The notes under the pieces are model-generated. The model searched no databases, was not told the origin of the DNA, and saw nothing but the letters and a program-made list of their open reading frames with translations. 64,000 nucleotides of DNA, from positions 70,383 through 134,382 of the forward strand of contig NZ_JAJQXA010000009.1 in the NCBI RefSeq assembly GCF_021245985.1, read 5' to 3'. The stretch is from Flavobacterium soyae (GTDB lineage: Bacteria > Bacteroidota > Bacteroidia > Flavobacteriales > Flavobacteriaceae). Every line of letters begins with the position of its first letter. Positions within the stretch are counted from its first letter, which is position 1. This document shows, piece after piece, positions 27,179 through 34,193 of this stretch. Made by a program: the position numbers and the translations under genes.

Positions 27179-28054
27179 TTAAGCATTCGCAGTAACCGCT
27201 TCTTTATCAATTTTACTAATCAAACCAGTCAATACTTTTCCTGGGCCAACTTCTGTGAATAAAGTAGCACCGTCAGCGATCATTTGCTGTACTGATTGCG
27301 TCCATTTTACCGGAGCAGTCAATTGAATGATTAAGTTTTTTTTAATTTCTGCAGCATCAGAAACTGCATTTGCAGTTACGTTTTGATATACTGGGCATAT
27401 AGGAGTAGAGAATGTAGTTGCTTCAATCGCTGCCGCTAATTCTTCTCTTGCGGGTTCCATCATTGGTGAGTGAAATGCACCACCAACAGGCAAAATTAAA
27501 GCACGTTTTGCTCCTGCAGCTTTCATTGCTTCACAAGCTTTTTCAACAGCAGAAGTTTCTCCGGAAATAACTAATTGTCCCGGGCAGTTGTAATTTGCTG
27601 CAACCACAATTCCGTCTATCGAAGCACAAACTTCTTCCACAATATTATCGGCTAAACCTAAAACAGCAGCCATTGTAGATGGGGTAATTTCGCAGGCCTT
27701 TTGCATAGCAAGAGCGCGTTGAGAAACTAATTTCAAACCATCTTCAAAAGATAAAGTTCCGTTGGCAACCAAAGCAGAAAATTCTCCTAAAGAATGTCCT
27801 GCAACCATTTCTGGCTTAAAATCTTCGCCTAAAGTTTTAGCTAAAATAACAGAATGTAAAAATACTGCCGGCTGTGTTACTTTAGTTTCTTTTAGTTCTT
27901 CGGCAGTGCCTTCGAACATTATATCTGTAATTCTAAAACCTAAAATTTCATTGGCTTTTTCGAATAGTTCTTTGGCTAAAGCCGAATTTTCATATAAGTC
28001 TTTGCCCATTCCTGTAAACTGTGCGCCCTGACCCGGAAATACGTATGCTTTCAT
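27179..28054 (-). CDS. fabD: Malonyl CoA-acyl carrier protein transacylase
   Basis: 291 residues. Transfers malonyl from CoA to ACP to feed fatty-acid chain elongation. The N-terminal YVFPGQGAQFTGMGKDLY (3-20), nucleophile Ser in VAGHSLGEFSALVA (about 85-98) and catalytic His in GGAFHSPMMEPAREE (about 196-210) are all present, as is the QLTAPVKWTQSV end segment. Length matches FabD. A -7-like TACTTTTG lies at 28112-28119. It is alone here; other fab genes are not in the window. Confidence 0.96.
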   Translation of the reverse strand: MKAYVFPGQGAQFTGMGKDLYENSALAKELFEKANEILGFRITDIMFEGTAEELKETKVTQPAVFLHSVILAKTLGEDFKPEMVAGHSLGEFSALVANGTLSFEDGLKLVSQRALAMQKACEITPSTMAAVLGLADNIVEEVCASIDGIVVAANYNCPGQLVISGETSAVEKACEAMKAAGAKRALILPVGGAFHSPMMEPAREELAAAIEATTFSTPICPVYQNVTANAVSDAAEIKKNLIIQLTAPVKWTQSVQQMIADGATLFTEVGPGKVLTGLISKIDKEAVTANA

Positions 28055-28127
28055 TTGTCTAATTTAATTTTTACTTTTTTTTAAAATTGAAAATTAGTTT
28101 CAATTGGAAGGCAAAAGTACTATTTTT

Positions 28128-28490
28128 TTATTTCGTATAATCCTTAAACATATAAATCCATGCTAATCTCGAAAAGCGAAGATTAAAAGAAGTGAGTAAA
28201 GTAATGACAACAGTGATGATTGGAATAATTCTTAAATCGAAATTTTTTTCAAAGAAAAACTGAGCAATACAATAGGTGGCAATTCCCTGAGCAACTGTTA
28301 ATCCGTAGTTTACATACATAGCGCCAAAGAAATAACCAGGCTCTTTTTGAAATTTATAATTGCAGTGACTGCAGTATTCATTCATTTTTGGAAGGCCAAA
28401 AGTCAAAAAAATATTTTTGTCTGTAAATACTTTTCCTTTATGACAAACAGGACATTCGTTGCTTAAAATATGAGTTAATGAATTTGACAT
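28128..28490 (-). CDS. DUF983 membrane protein with zinc-ribbon
   Basis: 120 residues from the ATG at 28490. Two CxxC pairs (CPVC and CSHC, about 13-16 and 38-41) form a probable zinc ribbon, followed by EPGYFFGAMYVNYGLTVAQG, the DUF983 hallmark, and two transmembrane helices (about 55-75 and 85-105). Family function unknown. A longer reading from 28580 would add 30 residues that run into the promoter region of the divergent AraC gene, so the shorter start is preferred. Confidence 0.87.
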   Translation of the reverse strand: MSNSLTHILSNECPVCHKGKVFTDKNIFLTFGLPKMNEYCSHCNYKFQKEPGYFFGAMYVNYGLTVAQGIATYCIAQFFFEKNFDLRIIPIITVVITLLTSFNLRFSRLAWIYMFKDYTK

Positions 28491-28585
28491 GACTTTGATG
28501 TTTTTATTTGCACAAAGATAATTCAGAGCGGGATAAAAGTCTTTTTTATATCTTCGCATATTATAGCACAATAGAGACATTTCTT

Positions 28586-29449
28586 ATGAAGAAGTACCCC
28601 GTTTACAGCGTTCAGAATTTTAGCTGTAATGATATTCATTGCGATTTTTACGTCAATACTTTTACAGAGCATTTAAAAAGCCACAGTTTTGTAGAAGAAC
28701 CGCATCGTCATGATTCGTATTTAATGGTGTTTTTTACAAAAGGTTCCGGACAGCACGAAGTCGATTTTGATCAATTCGAAATAAAAAGAGGAAGTCTGTT
28801 TGTACTGCAGCCCGGACAAATGCATCATTGGAGTTTGTCTAAAGACGTTGAAGGATTTGTAATTATCTTTTCGCAGGAATTGTATAATTTGTATTTCGGA
28901 CAAAAAAATATCAACGACTATAATTTTTATCATTCGATCCATAACCGACCGGAATTGGTTTTCGAAGAAAAAGAAATCCCAAAAATCCTCCCTTATTTTG
29001 ATTTACTGATTCAGGAAAATAATCAAAATAATAAATATCAGCTGGACAAAATGCTGAATTTGTTAGATTCAATTCATATCGAAATTGCCCGTAAATATGG
29101 CGAAACCTATTCGCATCAAACCCATTCGTACAATATTAAAATCAATAAGTTTGAAACGCTTTTAGAGGAATATTTTAGAACCGAAAAATTGCCGTCTTTT
29201 TATGCAGAAAAACTAAATATTACTTTGAAACATTTAAACAGAATCTGCAATGAAATTCTGCAAAAAACCGCCACAGAAGTTATCGCAAATCGCGTAATCC
29301 TCGAAATAAAAAGAATGTTGATCGATAAACAATTAGCGGTTAATGAAGTGGCATTTAAAGTCGGTTACGAAGATTACTCGTATTTCTCCAGATTCTTTAA
29401 AAAACAAACAGGATTGTCACCAACAGAATTTCGAAATACTGTGCGATAA
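28586..29449 (+). CDS. AraC-family transcriptional regulator
   Basis: 287 residues from the ATG at 28586. The N-terminal cupin-like sensing domain (about 1-150) includes EPHRHDSYLMVFFTKGSGQHEVDF and LFVLQPGQMHHW. The C-terminal about 100 residues form the double helix-turn-helix: LPSFYAEKLNITLKHLNRIC and AVNEVAFKVGYEDYSYFSRF, then KKQTGLSPTEFRN, the AraC signature. The ligand is not predictable. No obvious target operon adjoins it; DUF983 diverges from it with 95 bp between starts. An earlier in-frame ATG (28508) is less likely. Confidence 0.92.
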   Translation: MKKYPVYSVQNFSCNDIHCDFYVNTFTEHLKSHSFVEEPHRHDSYLMVFFTKGSGQHEVDFDQFEIKRGSLFVLQPGQMHHWSLSKDVEGFVIIFSQELYNLYFGQKNINDYNFYHSIHNRPELVFEEKEIPKILPYFDLLIQENNQNNKYQLDKMLNLLDSIHIEIARKYGETYSHQTHSYNIKINKFETLLEEYFRTEKLPSFYAEKLNITLKHLNRICNEILQKTATEVIANRVILEIKRMLIDKQLAVNEVAFKVGYEDYSYFSRFFKKQTGLSPTEFRNTVR

Positions 29450-29457
29450 GTTTTAAG

Positions 29458-29646
29458 TTTGCCACGAATTACACGAATTTCCACGAATTATTTTTTTTGC
29501 CACAGATTAAAAGGATTAAAAAGATTTTTTTTCTGCATTTCTACGAATAAATAATCCGTGAAAATCCTTTTAATCTGTGGCAGAAAAAAAACATTTACAG
29601 TTTTGAAGGAAAAAAAATAGTGGAAATTCGTGTAATTCGTGGCAAA
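29458..29646. repeat. Nested inverted repeats, CACGAATT outside and CACAGATT inside
   Basis: Outer arms 29458-29484 / 29620-29646 are a perfect 27-nt inverted pair (core GCCACGAATTACACGAATTT). Inner arms 29498-29517 / 29563-29582 are a perfect 20-nt pair (TGCCACAGATTAAAAGGATT). The two arm types recur at 30362-30507 in swapped order. Confidence 0.85.
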
Positions 29647-29650
29647 CCCA

Positions 29651-29686
29651 AAAAAGCCTGCACTCCCGAGAAAAGGAGCAGGCTTC
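29651..29686 (-). terminator. Terminator of yceI
   Basis: AAGCCTG(CA)CTCC / GGAGCAGGCTT stem with a two-base bulge; the - strand copy ends in a T-run. 34 bp after the yceI stop. Confidence 0.82.
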
Positions 29687-29719
29687 TTAACCAACCAAAT
29701 TAAAACCTATTATAAAGTA

Positions 29720-30253
29720 TTAAGCTTGTTTTACAAATTGTAATTCAATGTTTAAACGAACTTCTTCGCCTACTAAAACACCTCCGGTTTCAAGAGCTGA
29801 GTTCCAGTTTAAACCCCAATCTTTACGATTAATTTTTCCTTCAATGCTTAAACCTACCTTTGTGTTTCCCCAGGGATCAGTCATGGTTCCACTAAATTCT
29901 ACAGGAAATTTTACTGTTTTAGAAGCACCTTTAATGTTTAAATCACCAGTTAATTCATATTCTCCATCATTGATTTTTTTGAAAGATGAAGCTTTGAAAG
30001 CTAATTTTGGATGATTTTCAGCATCAAAGAAATCTCCGCTTCTTAAATGTCCGTCTCTGTCAGCATTTGCAGTGTCGATAGAAGCTACATCACCAGAAAA
30101 TTCGATTGCAGCATTTTCGAAGCTGTCTCCGTCTGTAGTAATTGTTGCGTCGTATGCTCCAAATTTTCCTGAAACATTTGTAAACATCATGTGTTTAACT
30201 TTAAAACCAATTTCTGAATGTGTTGGGTCAATTGACCATTTTGTAGTTGCCAT
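29720..30253 (-). CDS. YceI family protein
   Basis: 177 residues, one YceI lipocalin-like beta-barrel: WSIDPTHSEIGFKVKHMMF at about 5-23, DGHLRSGDFFDAENHPKLAF in the middle and the DWGLNW motif toward the end. The family binds long isoprenoids and other lipids. Unlike E. coli YceI there is no signal peptide, so this copy is probably cytoplasmic. Its promoter region carries the palindrome CTTAATCTAGATTAAG, 22 bp upstream of the -7 box, exactly as at pirin, which suggests shared control. Its own terminator follows. Confidence 0.93.
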   Translation of the reverse strand: MATTKWSIDPTHSEIGFKVKHMMFTNVSGKFGAYDATITTDGDSFENAAIEFSGDVASIDTANADRDGHLRSGDFFDAENHPKLAFKASSFKKINDGEYELTGDLNIKGASKTVKFPVEFSGTMTDPWGNTKVGLSIEGKINRKDWGLNWNSALETGGVLVGEEVRLNIELQFVKQA

Positions 30254-30297
30254 AATTTTATTTTTTTAAATAATTAATTTATTTCATTTTGATAGGA

Positions 30298-30343
30298 CAA
30301 AGTTACGTTGACAGTTGTCCTGGAGTACTTAATCTAGATTAAG
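30298..30343 (-). promoter_or_regulatory. yceI promoter with 16-bp palindromic operator
   Basis: -7 box TAACTTTG (30305-30298 read on the - strand) about 45 bp before the start codon. The perfect palindrome CTTAATCTAGATTAAG occupies 30328-30343, separated from the -7 box by 22 bp, over the usual -33 zone. No TTG -33 box is evident, so an activator or a -33-blocking repressor is plausible. Matches the pirin promoter in both motif and spacing. Confidence 0.7.
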
Positions 30344-30361
30344 AAATAAAAATGAGATGTT

Positions 30362-30507
30362 TTTTTGCCACAGATTAAAAGGATTAAAGTGATTTTTTTT
30401 CGCCACGATTGCACGAATTTCCACGAAATAAATTGATTTAAAATTGGTGAAAATTAGTGCAATTCGTGGCAGCGTTTTTTTTTAATCCTTTTAATCTGTG
30501 GCAAAAA
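30362..30507. repeat. Nested inverted repeats, CACAGATT outside and CACGATT inside
   Basis: Outer arms 30362-30388 / 30481-30507 form a perfect 27-nt inverted pair containing GCCACAGATTAAAAGGATT. Inner arms near 30401-30424 / 30447-30470 are the imperfect GCCACGATTGCACGAATTT type. The order is the reverse of the copy at 29458-29646. Confidence 0.83.
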
Positions 30508-30522
30508 TACTATTGCGTAATC

Positions 30523-30753
30523 TTAGCTTTTACTATTAATATAATACGTCAAAGCTCCGGAAGGACATTTATTAACAGTCGAAATTATTTTCTCAGTTGT
30601 AGATTTCTCAGGAGTAATCCAAGGTTTTTCTTTAGGACGAAAAACATCTGGATTGTTTTTTACGCAATTTGCAGAATGAATGCATTTTCCGGATTGCCAT
30701 ACAATCGTGACTTCTCCGTTTGTATATTCTTTAGTGAGGTTATTTGGATTCAT
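30523..30753 (-). CDS. YjdI-like (4Fe-4S) mono-cluster protein
   Basis: 76 residues, a single short ferredoxin-type domain. Cys residues fall in SGKCIHSANCVKNNPDVF (about 23-40) and VNKCPSGALTYYI (about 60-72); together with the N-terminal EYTNGEVTIVW this matches the YjdI/DUF1271 family. Probably a small cytoplasmic electron carrier or iron-sulfur storage protein; partner unknown. It lies between yceI and pirin on the same strand but lacks the palindromic operator that those two share. The 3' side runs into the hairpin at 30362-30507, which may terminate it. Confidence 0.88.
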   Translation of the reverse strand: MNPNNLTKEYTNGEVTIVWQSGKCIHSANCVKNNPDVFRPKEKPWITPEKSTTEKIISTVNKCPSGALTYYINSKS

Positions 30754-30847
30754 GGTTTAAAATTTTAAGGATTAGTTTAATTTTAAAGTCAGACCAATTT
30801 TCTTATTTATAAAGTTAGTCTTTCTTTTTTGAAATGGAATAAAAAAA

Positions 30848-30887
30848 GAAACGATAATGATCTGATTTTCAGATTTATTATCGTTTC
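30848..30887. terminator. Terminator of pirin
   Basis: GAAACGATAAT / ATTATCGTTTC outer stem with an inner ATCTG / CAGAT stem, flanked by A- and T-rich runs. 32 bp after the pirin stop. Confidence 0.8.
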
Positions 30888-30918
30888 AAAATACAGGTAT
30901 TAATTATTTTTTTACGAA

Positions 30919-31635
30919 TTAATAATTCATCGGAATGTCCATTAATAAGAATTCAGCATCTGTGTTTGCTTTAATATTTAAAGAATCAGTTCCTGAAATT
31001 CCAACAGCATCACGAGTGTTTAATTCCTGACCGTTGATTGTAACATTTCCTTTTAAAACGAAAGCATAAACTCCGTTTCCTTCTTTTTTAATTTTATATT
31101 CAGTTGTAATTCCAGCATCAAAATTTCCCATTTGAAACCAAGCGTCTTGGTGAATCCAAACTCCCTCGTCATCTGCATTAGGAGATAAAACCTGCGCTAA
31201 TTTATTGTGTCTGTCAGCAGCACTTAAAGTAATTTGCTGGTAACGCGGCGTAACATTTCTTTTGTTAGGAAATAACCAAATTTGTAACAACTTAGTCTGC
31301 TGATCTGTATTTGGGTTAAATTCACTATGCTGAATTCCGGTTCCGGCACTCATCACCTGAATATCACCGTTTTTGATAACTTCAGTATTTCCCATGCTGT
31401 CTTTGTGAGCCAAATCACCTTCTAACGGAATTGTAATAATTTCCATATTATCGTGAGGGTGAGTTCCAAATCCCATTCCGGCTGCAATCGTGTCATCGTT
31501 TAAAACGCGAAGTGCTCCAAACTGAATTCTTTCTGGATTGTACCAGCTCGCAAAACTAAAGCTATGATAAGCGTTAAGCCATCCGTGATTTGCGTTTCCT
31601 CTTGTTTCTGCTTTGTGCAATATTATATTTTCCAT
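30919..31635 (-). CDS. Pirin family protein (bicupin)
   Basis: 238 residues, the short YhhW-like bacterial pirin. The N-terminal cupin has HSFSFASWYNPERIQFGALR, then the metal site THPHDNMEIITIPLEG (His, His, Glu near 58-65) and GTGIQHSEFNP (His near 103). Some members are quercetin dioxygenases; others are redox sensors. No signal peptide. The promoter carries CTTAATCTAGGTTAAG, one mismatch from a perfect palindrome, 22 bp from the -7 box, as at yceI. Monocistronic with its own terminator. Confidence 0.94.
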   Translation of the reverse strand: MENIILHKAETRGNANHGWLNAYHSFSFASWYNPERIQFGALRVLNDDTIAAGMGFGTHPHDNMEIITIPLEGDLAHKDSMGNTEVIKNGDIQVMSAGTGIQHSEFNPNTDQQTKLLQIWLFPNKRNVTPRYQQITLSAADRHNKLAQVLSPNADDEGVWIHQDAWFQMGNFDAGITTEYKIKKEGNGVYAFVLKGNVTINGQELNTRDAVGISGTDSLNIKANTDAEFLLMDIPMNY

Positions 31636-31664
31636 GATTTTGTATGTTTTGTAATTTTATAGTA

Positions 31665-31710
31665 CAAAGATACCACGATGGTCAAGGAAAAGCACTTAAC
31701 CTAGATTAAG
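31665..31710 (-). promoter_or_regulatory. pirin promoter with palindromic operator
   Basis: -7 box TATCTTTG (31672-31665 on the - strand) about 30 bp before the ATG. The near-palindrome CTTAATCTAGGTTAAG (31695-31710) is separated from it by 22 bp, the same as at yceI. The sequence between differs in the two promoters, so the match is not a simple duplication. Confidence 0.7.
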
Positions 31711-31777
31711 AAAAGATTCTGATATTCTAAGATGCTGAGGTTCTAAGGTTTTTTTGAAGCAGAAAATTAGTTTTTAA

Positions 31778-31863
31778 GAGACGTGACGTCTCGCTATTCG
31801 CTGCAATCTTTTGTGTTGAACCTCACCACAAAAGGATTTCCACTTCTATCGGGGCTAAACGAG
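31778..31863. repeat. Dispersed repeat, copy 2, with GAGACGTGACGTCTC palindrome
   Basis: Starts with a 15-nt palindrome (31778-31792), then CGCTATTCGCTGCAATCTTT and AAAAGGATTTCCACTTCTAT. The interior matches copy 1 at 3888-3971, including the pairing arms AATCTTTTGTG / CACAAAAGGATT. Confidence 0.7.
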
Positions 31864-32034
31864 AAGTTTTGTTTTTATAAGAAGGTTCAAAGGTACAAAG
31901 GTACAAAGTTACAAAGGTTTTACCTCAAAGTAACCACATGGTTTGTCATTTCGACGAAGGAGAAATCTTCTCAAGTAATTCTGCAAAGATTGGAAATTAT
32001 AAAGTTTTTTTTAGCTTCAAATTAACCACACAGT

Positions 32035-32136
32035 TTGTCATCCTGAGGAACGAAGGATCACACGAGAAATTCCGCCTGCATAATCGCCAATCTTTGTCGA
32101 CTTCCGAGTGTGATCCTTCGTTCCTCAGGATGACAA
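32035..32136. repeat. Perfect 29-nt inverted repeat, 'tcatcctgaggaacgaagg' type
   Basis: Arms 32035-32063 and 32108-32136 are exact reverse complements (TTGTCATCCTGAGGAACG...). It sits just before the stop of the 119-residue protein gene and could terminate that operon. Confidence 0.85.
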
Positions 32137-32148
32137 GATTGTGCTGAA

Positions 32149-32508
32149 TTACTTAATCTTAATCAATTTTCCTTTTCCAACCACTATATCAAGATAATTC
32201 ATGGCAGGATGTTTCTTATCATGCATGTAAAACAGAATAGTATCTTTTTTAATTTGATCTTTACGAATGCTTATAATTAAATCAGTATTGATGAAATTCT
32301 CTAATAATATTACATTCCCATAAGAAACTTTTCCTTTCGGCAGATATTTGTTGTCAAAAGCAAAAATGCTATCCTTAAAAGTAATTTTATCTTTTTGAAT
32401 ATAGGAATTGTCATCTTCAATTAAATAATTGTAACGACCGTTAAGTTTATCTGTTTTCTGATTGAAGTTAATAGAAAGGAGCATTATTATTAAAGCGAAA
32501 TATTTCAT
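32149..32508 (-). CDS. Hypothetical exported protein, cotranscribed with the regulator
   Basis: 119 residues. A short hydrophobic N-terminus (MKYFALIIMLLSINF) suggests a signal peptide or membrane anchor without a lipobox Cys. The rest is Lys/Asp/Ile-rich and predicted beta strands (ITFKDSIFAFDN, NVILLENFINTDLIIS, YLDIVVGKGKLIKI). I do not recognise a family; the pattern resembles small lipocalin-like or META-like beta proteins only loosely. It starts 6 bp after the stop of the ScfR-like regulator, so it is probably in its operon. Function unknown. Confidence 0.7.
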   Translation of the reverse strand: MKYFALIIMLLSINFNQKTDKLNGRYNYLIEDDNSYIQKDKITFKDSIFAFDNKYLPKGKVSYGNVILLENFINTDLIISIRKDQIKKDTILFYMHDKKHPAMNYLDIVVGKGKLIKIK

Positions 32509-32514
32509 AAGATT

Positions 32515-33996
32515 CTAACTAAATTGATTTATAAACTGCTGTACTACAATATCAGTATTCTCATGGCGTTTCTTTCTTTCTAAAACAATTGGAGGCGCAG
32601 CTCTTTCCAGGCAATCTTTTACGGCACAAGTTTCGCACGTAACACCAACAATTCTTTTCACTAAAGGTTTTCCTTCAATAAATTTAAATTTCTTTTTCAT
32701 TGTCGGATTAATTAAAATACCAACAGAAATACTTCTGATGTAATTTTCTGCGAAAGGATCTTTTGTGGCCGATGAAAAAACTAAATATTCATTGCCGCTA
32801 TTGGCGTAGCTTGAAATTTGTGCATCAAAAAAATGAGATTTATTTTGTTTGATGGCTTCGTCTATCGTTTTAACCGAAACCCATCTTCTGCAATAATGCT
32901 CATTGGTTTCGTTGGCATGAGGTTCCTGCTGATGTGTAATATGTAATTCTTTATTGATTTGGTAAACATCCGAACCAACTCGATGAGATAATCTTAAAAA
33001 GAATAAGTTTTTCAGTTGAAAATCTTTCGGTAATAAATTGGTTAATCGCTGATAAAACGATTCCGGTGAAACTTCAAAACTTTCTATTAACGCCACAAAT
33101 TCTTCAGGTTTTGGATTTTCATTTTCTAAAAAAGAATTGATTTTGTCTACCAATGATTTTCTCGGCAATAATAAAGCACCGGCAAAATATGAGGCATAAA
33201 AGTTATGCAGGACCTGATCGAAATTTTCAAACTTTATCCAGCTGAAAGTCAATAATCGATCTGAAATCTTTAAGTAATTATAGGCAATTTCTTTTGCCAG
33301 GATAAAAGCTTTCTGCGGAGCATCAAGTTCTGTAGAAAGTAATAAAGTTTTGCTTTTGGGAACATAAATCGAACGTAAATCGTCTAAAGCTTCCTGATCT
33401 GTAAAAGCGATTTCTTTTATGTTGTATTCGTATTCTTCTTCCAGAATTGCTTCTAATTCTTCAATACTGATTTTAGAATCCAGATTAATCTGAAACGACT
33501 TCGAAAATGCAATAACTTTATCTTCTAAATCTTCAAAATAATTACTGTGTGCTTCCTGATAAGATCGTAATGCAGCCAAAAAGAAACTTTCACGGCTTAA
33601 ATTATAATGTTGTGCGATTTCAATAATCGTACTAATGAACGCATTGACCTTTGCAGGAGCATTTGCAATAATATCAATTAAATCAGCTTCCTGAATTCCG
33701 AAAAGCTCAAGTGGAATCTCTTTTAAAATTCCTGATTTCAAGATTTCGCCGATTGGGGCTAGATTATTATCAAGTTTTAAAGACACCATTTGGTCGTAAG
33801 TCACGTCCAAATGTTCGCAGAGTAATAAAATTTTATCTGTTTTTGGATATTTTTTCCCCTTTTCAATCTCGTTTAAATACGATTTTGAAAGATTTGTCAA
33901 TTTGGCCAAGCCAAAAAGTGACAGATTTTTTTGCGTCCGAACTTGCTTCAATTTTAGTCCGAAGATCAGCTTTATATAGTCTTTTTCGATATCCAT
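32515..33996 (-). CDS. XRE-family regulator of the ScfR/RamB type (HTH plus IrrE-like domain)
   Basis: 493 residues. The N-terminal helix-turn-helix spans about 8-65 (LKLKQVRTQKNLSLFGLAKL, NLSKSYLNEIEKGKKYP). A central region (about 150-330) resembles an ImmA/IrrE peptidase-like domain, but the zinc motif is degenerate (ILAKEIAYNYL in place of HExxH). The C-terminus has a Cys cluster, CETCAVKDC, near 455-463. This layout matches short-chain-fatty-acid regulators such as RamB, which control glyoxylate and propionate genes. It diverges from aceB, a strong contextual link to acetate/fatty-acid use. Direction of control is not known. Confidence 0.9.
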   Translation of the reverse strand: MDIEKDYIKLIFGLKLKQVRTQKNLSLFGLAKLTNLSKSYLNEIEKGKKYPKTDKILLLCEHLDVTYDQMVSLKLDNNLAPIGEILKSGILKEIPLELFGIQEADLIDIIANAPAKVNAFISTIIEIAQHYNLSRESFFLAALRSYQEAHSNYFEDLEDKVIAFSKSFQINLDSKISIEELEAILEEEYEYNIKEIAFTDQEALDDLRSIYVPKSKTLLLSTELDAPQKAFILAKEIAYNYLKISDRLLTFSWIKFENFDQVLHNFYASYFAGALLLPRKSLVDKINSFLENENPKPEEFVALIESFEVSPESFYQRLTNLLPKDFQLKNLFFLRLSHRVGSDVYQINKELHITHQQEPHANETNEHYCRRWVSVKTIDEAIKQNKSHFFDAQISSYANSGNEYLVFSSATKDPFAENYIRSISVGILINPTMKKKFKFIEGKPLVKRIVGVTCETCAVKDCLERAAPPIVLERKKRHENTDIVVQQFINQFS

Positions 33997-34000
33997 GAAT

Positions 34001-34032
34001 CAAATATAGTTATTCTAAAAATAATCGCCAAA
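34001..34032 (-). promoter_or_regulatory. Promoter of the ScfR/RamB-like regulator
   Basis: Read on the - strand: TTTG (34032-34029), a 20-bp gap, TATATTTG (34008-34001), then ATTC and the ATG at 33996. This matches the Bacteroidetes consensus exactly. It puts the transcription start at or within a few bases of the start codon, so the mRNA would have almost no leader. Confidence 0.72.
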
Positions 34033-34050
34033 AAATTATTTTTAATATTT

Positions 34051-34064
34051 AGCGAACGTTCGCT
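34051..34064. promoter_or_regulatory. Perfect 14-bp palindrome AGCGAACGTTCGCT, putative operator
   Basis: A perfect dyad between the divergent regulator and aceB. Its last base overlaps the predicted aceB -33 TTG, and it lies upstream of the regulator's -33 box, so a bound protein could affect both promoters. It is GC-richer than its surroundings. RamB sites in actinobacteria are also short GCnAA-TTnGC-like dyads (recalled), which makes the adjacent regulator the first candidate. Confidence 0.6.
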
Positions 34065-34094
34065 TGTTTTGTAAAAAACTTTTTTCTAATATTG
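34064..34094 (+). promoter_or_regulatory. Putative aceB promoter
   Basis: TTG at 34064-34066, a 20-bp gap, and TAATATTG at 34087-34094 (one mismatch to TAnnTTTG). It implies a leader of about 90 nt before the aceB ATG. The overlap with the palindrome at 34051-34064 suggests regulation at the -33 step. Confidence 0.55.
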
Positions 34095-34193
34095 TGGTGT
34101 AGAAATTATTAGTTATCAGTTTGTTATGGTTTTGTGTTTTGAAAAAAATATAAGCGTTTCAATTGTTACTGATGAAAATTAAAAACCACTGCT

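Larger units (their letters stand above)
26371..27180. repeat. Unit bounded by about 60-bp imperfect inverted repeats
   Basis: The left arm (26371-26431) and right arm (27121-27179) are reverse complements with about four mismatches and one 2-nt indel. Both contain TTTTTAGTATTCAGT, AGTGATCAGTT and AAAACTATAC in that order. The arms begin at the galE stop codon and end at the fabD stop codon, so the unit fills exactly the space between these converging genes. It encloses a 123-bp palindromic element, a two-gene toxin-antitoxin-like pair and a terminator. Confidence 0.8.
31636..32148. other. Gene-free gap: pirin promoter and several repeats
   Basis: Holds the pirin promoter/operator (31665-31710), a repeat at 31778-31863, a half copy of the 'tttcgacgaaggagaaatc' repeat at 31947-31972, and the perfect hairpin at 32035-32136. 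Between them, 31880-31920 is 'aaggtacaaag' simple sequence. No gene is credible on either strand. Confidence 0.7.

Noticed and set aside
29720-31635. yceI, YjdI-like and pirin genes as a single operon
   Set aside because: Each has its own hairpin or terminator downstream, and yceI and pirin have separate promoters; they are a shared regulon candidate, not an operon.
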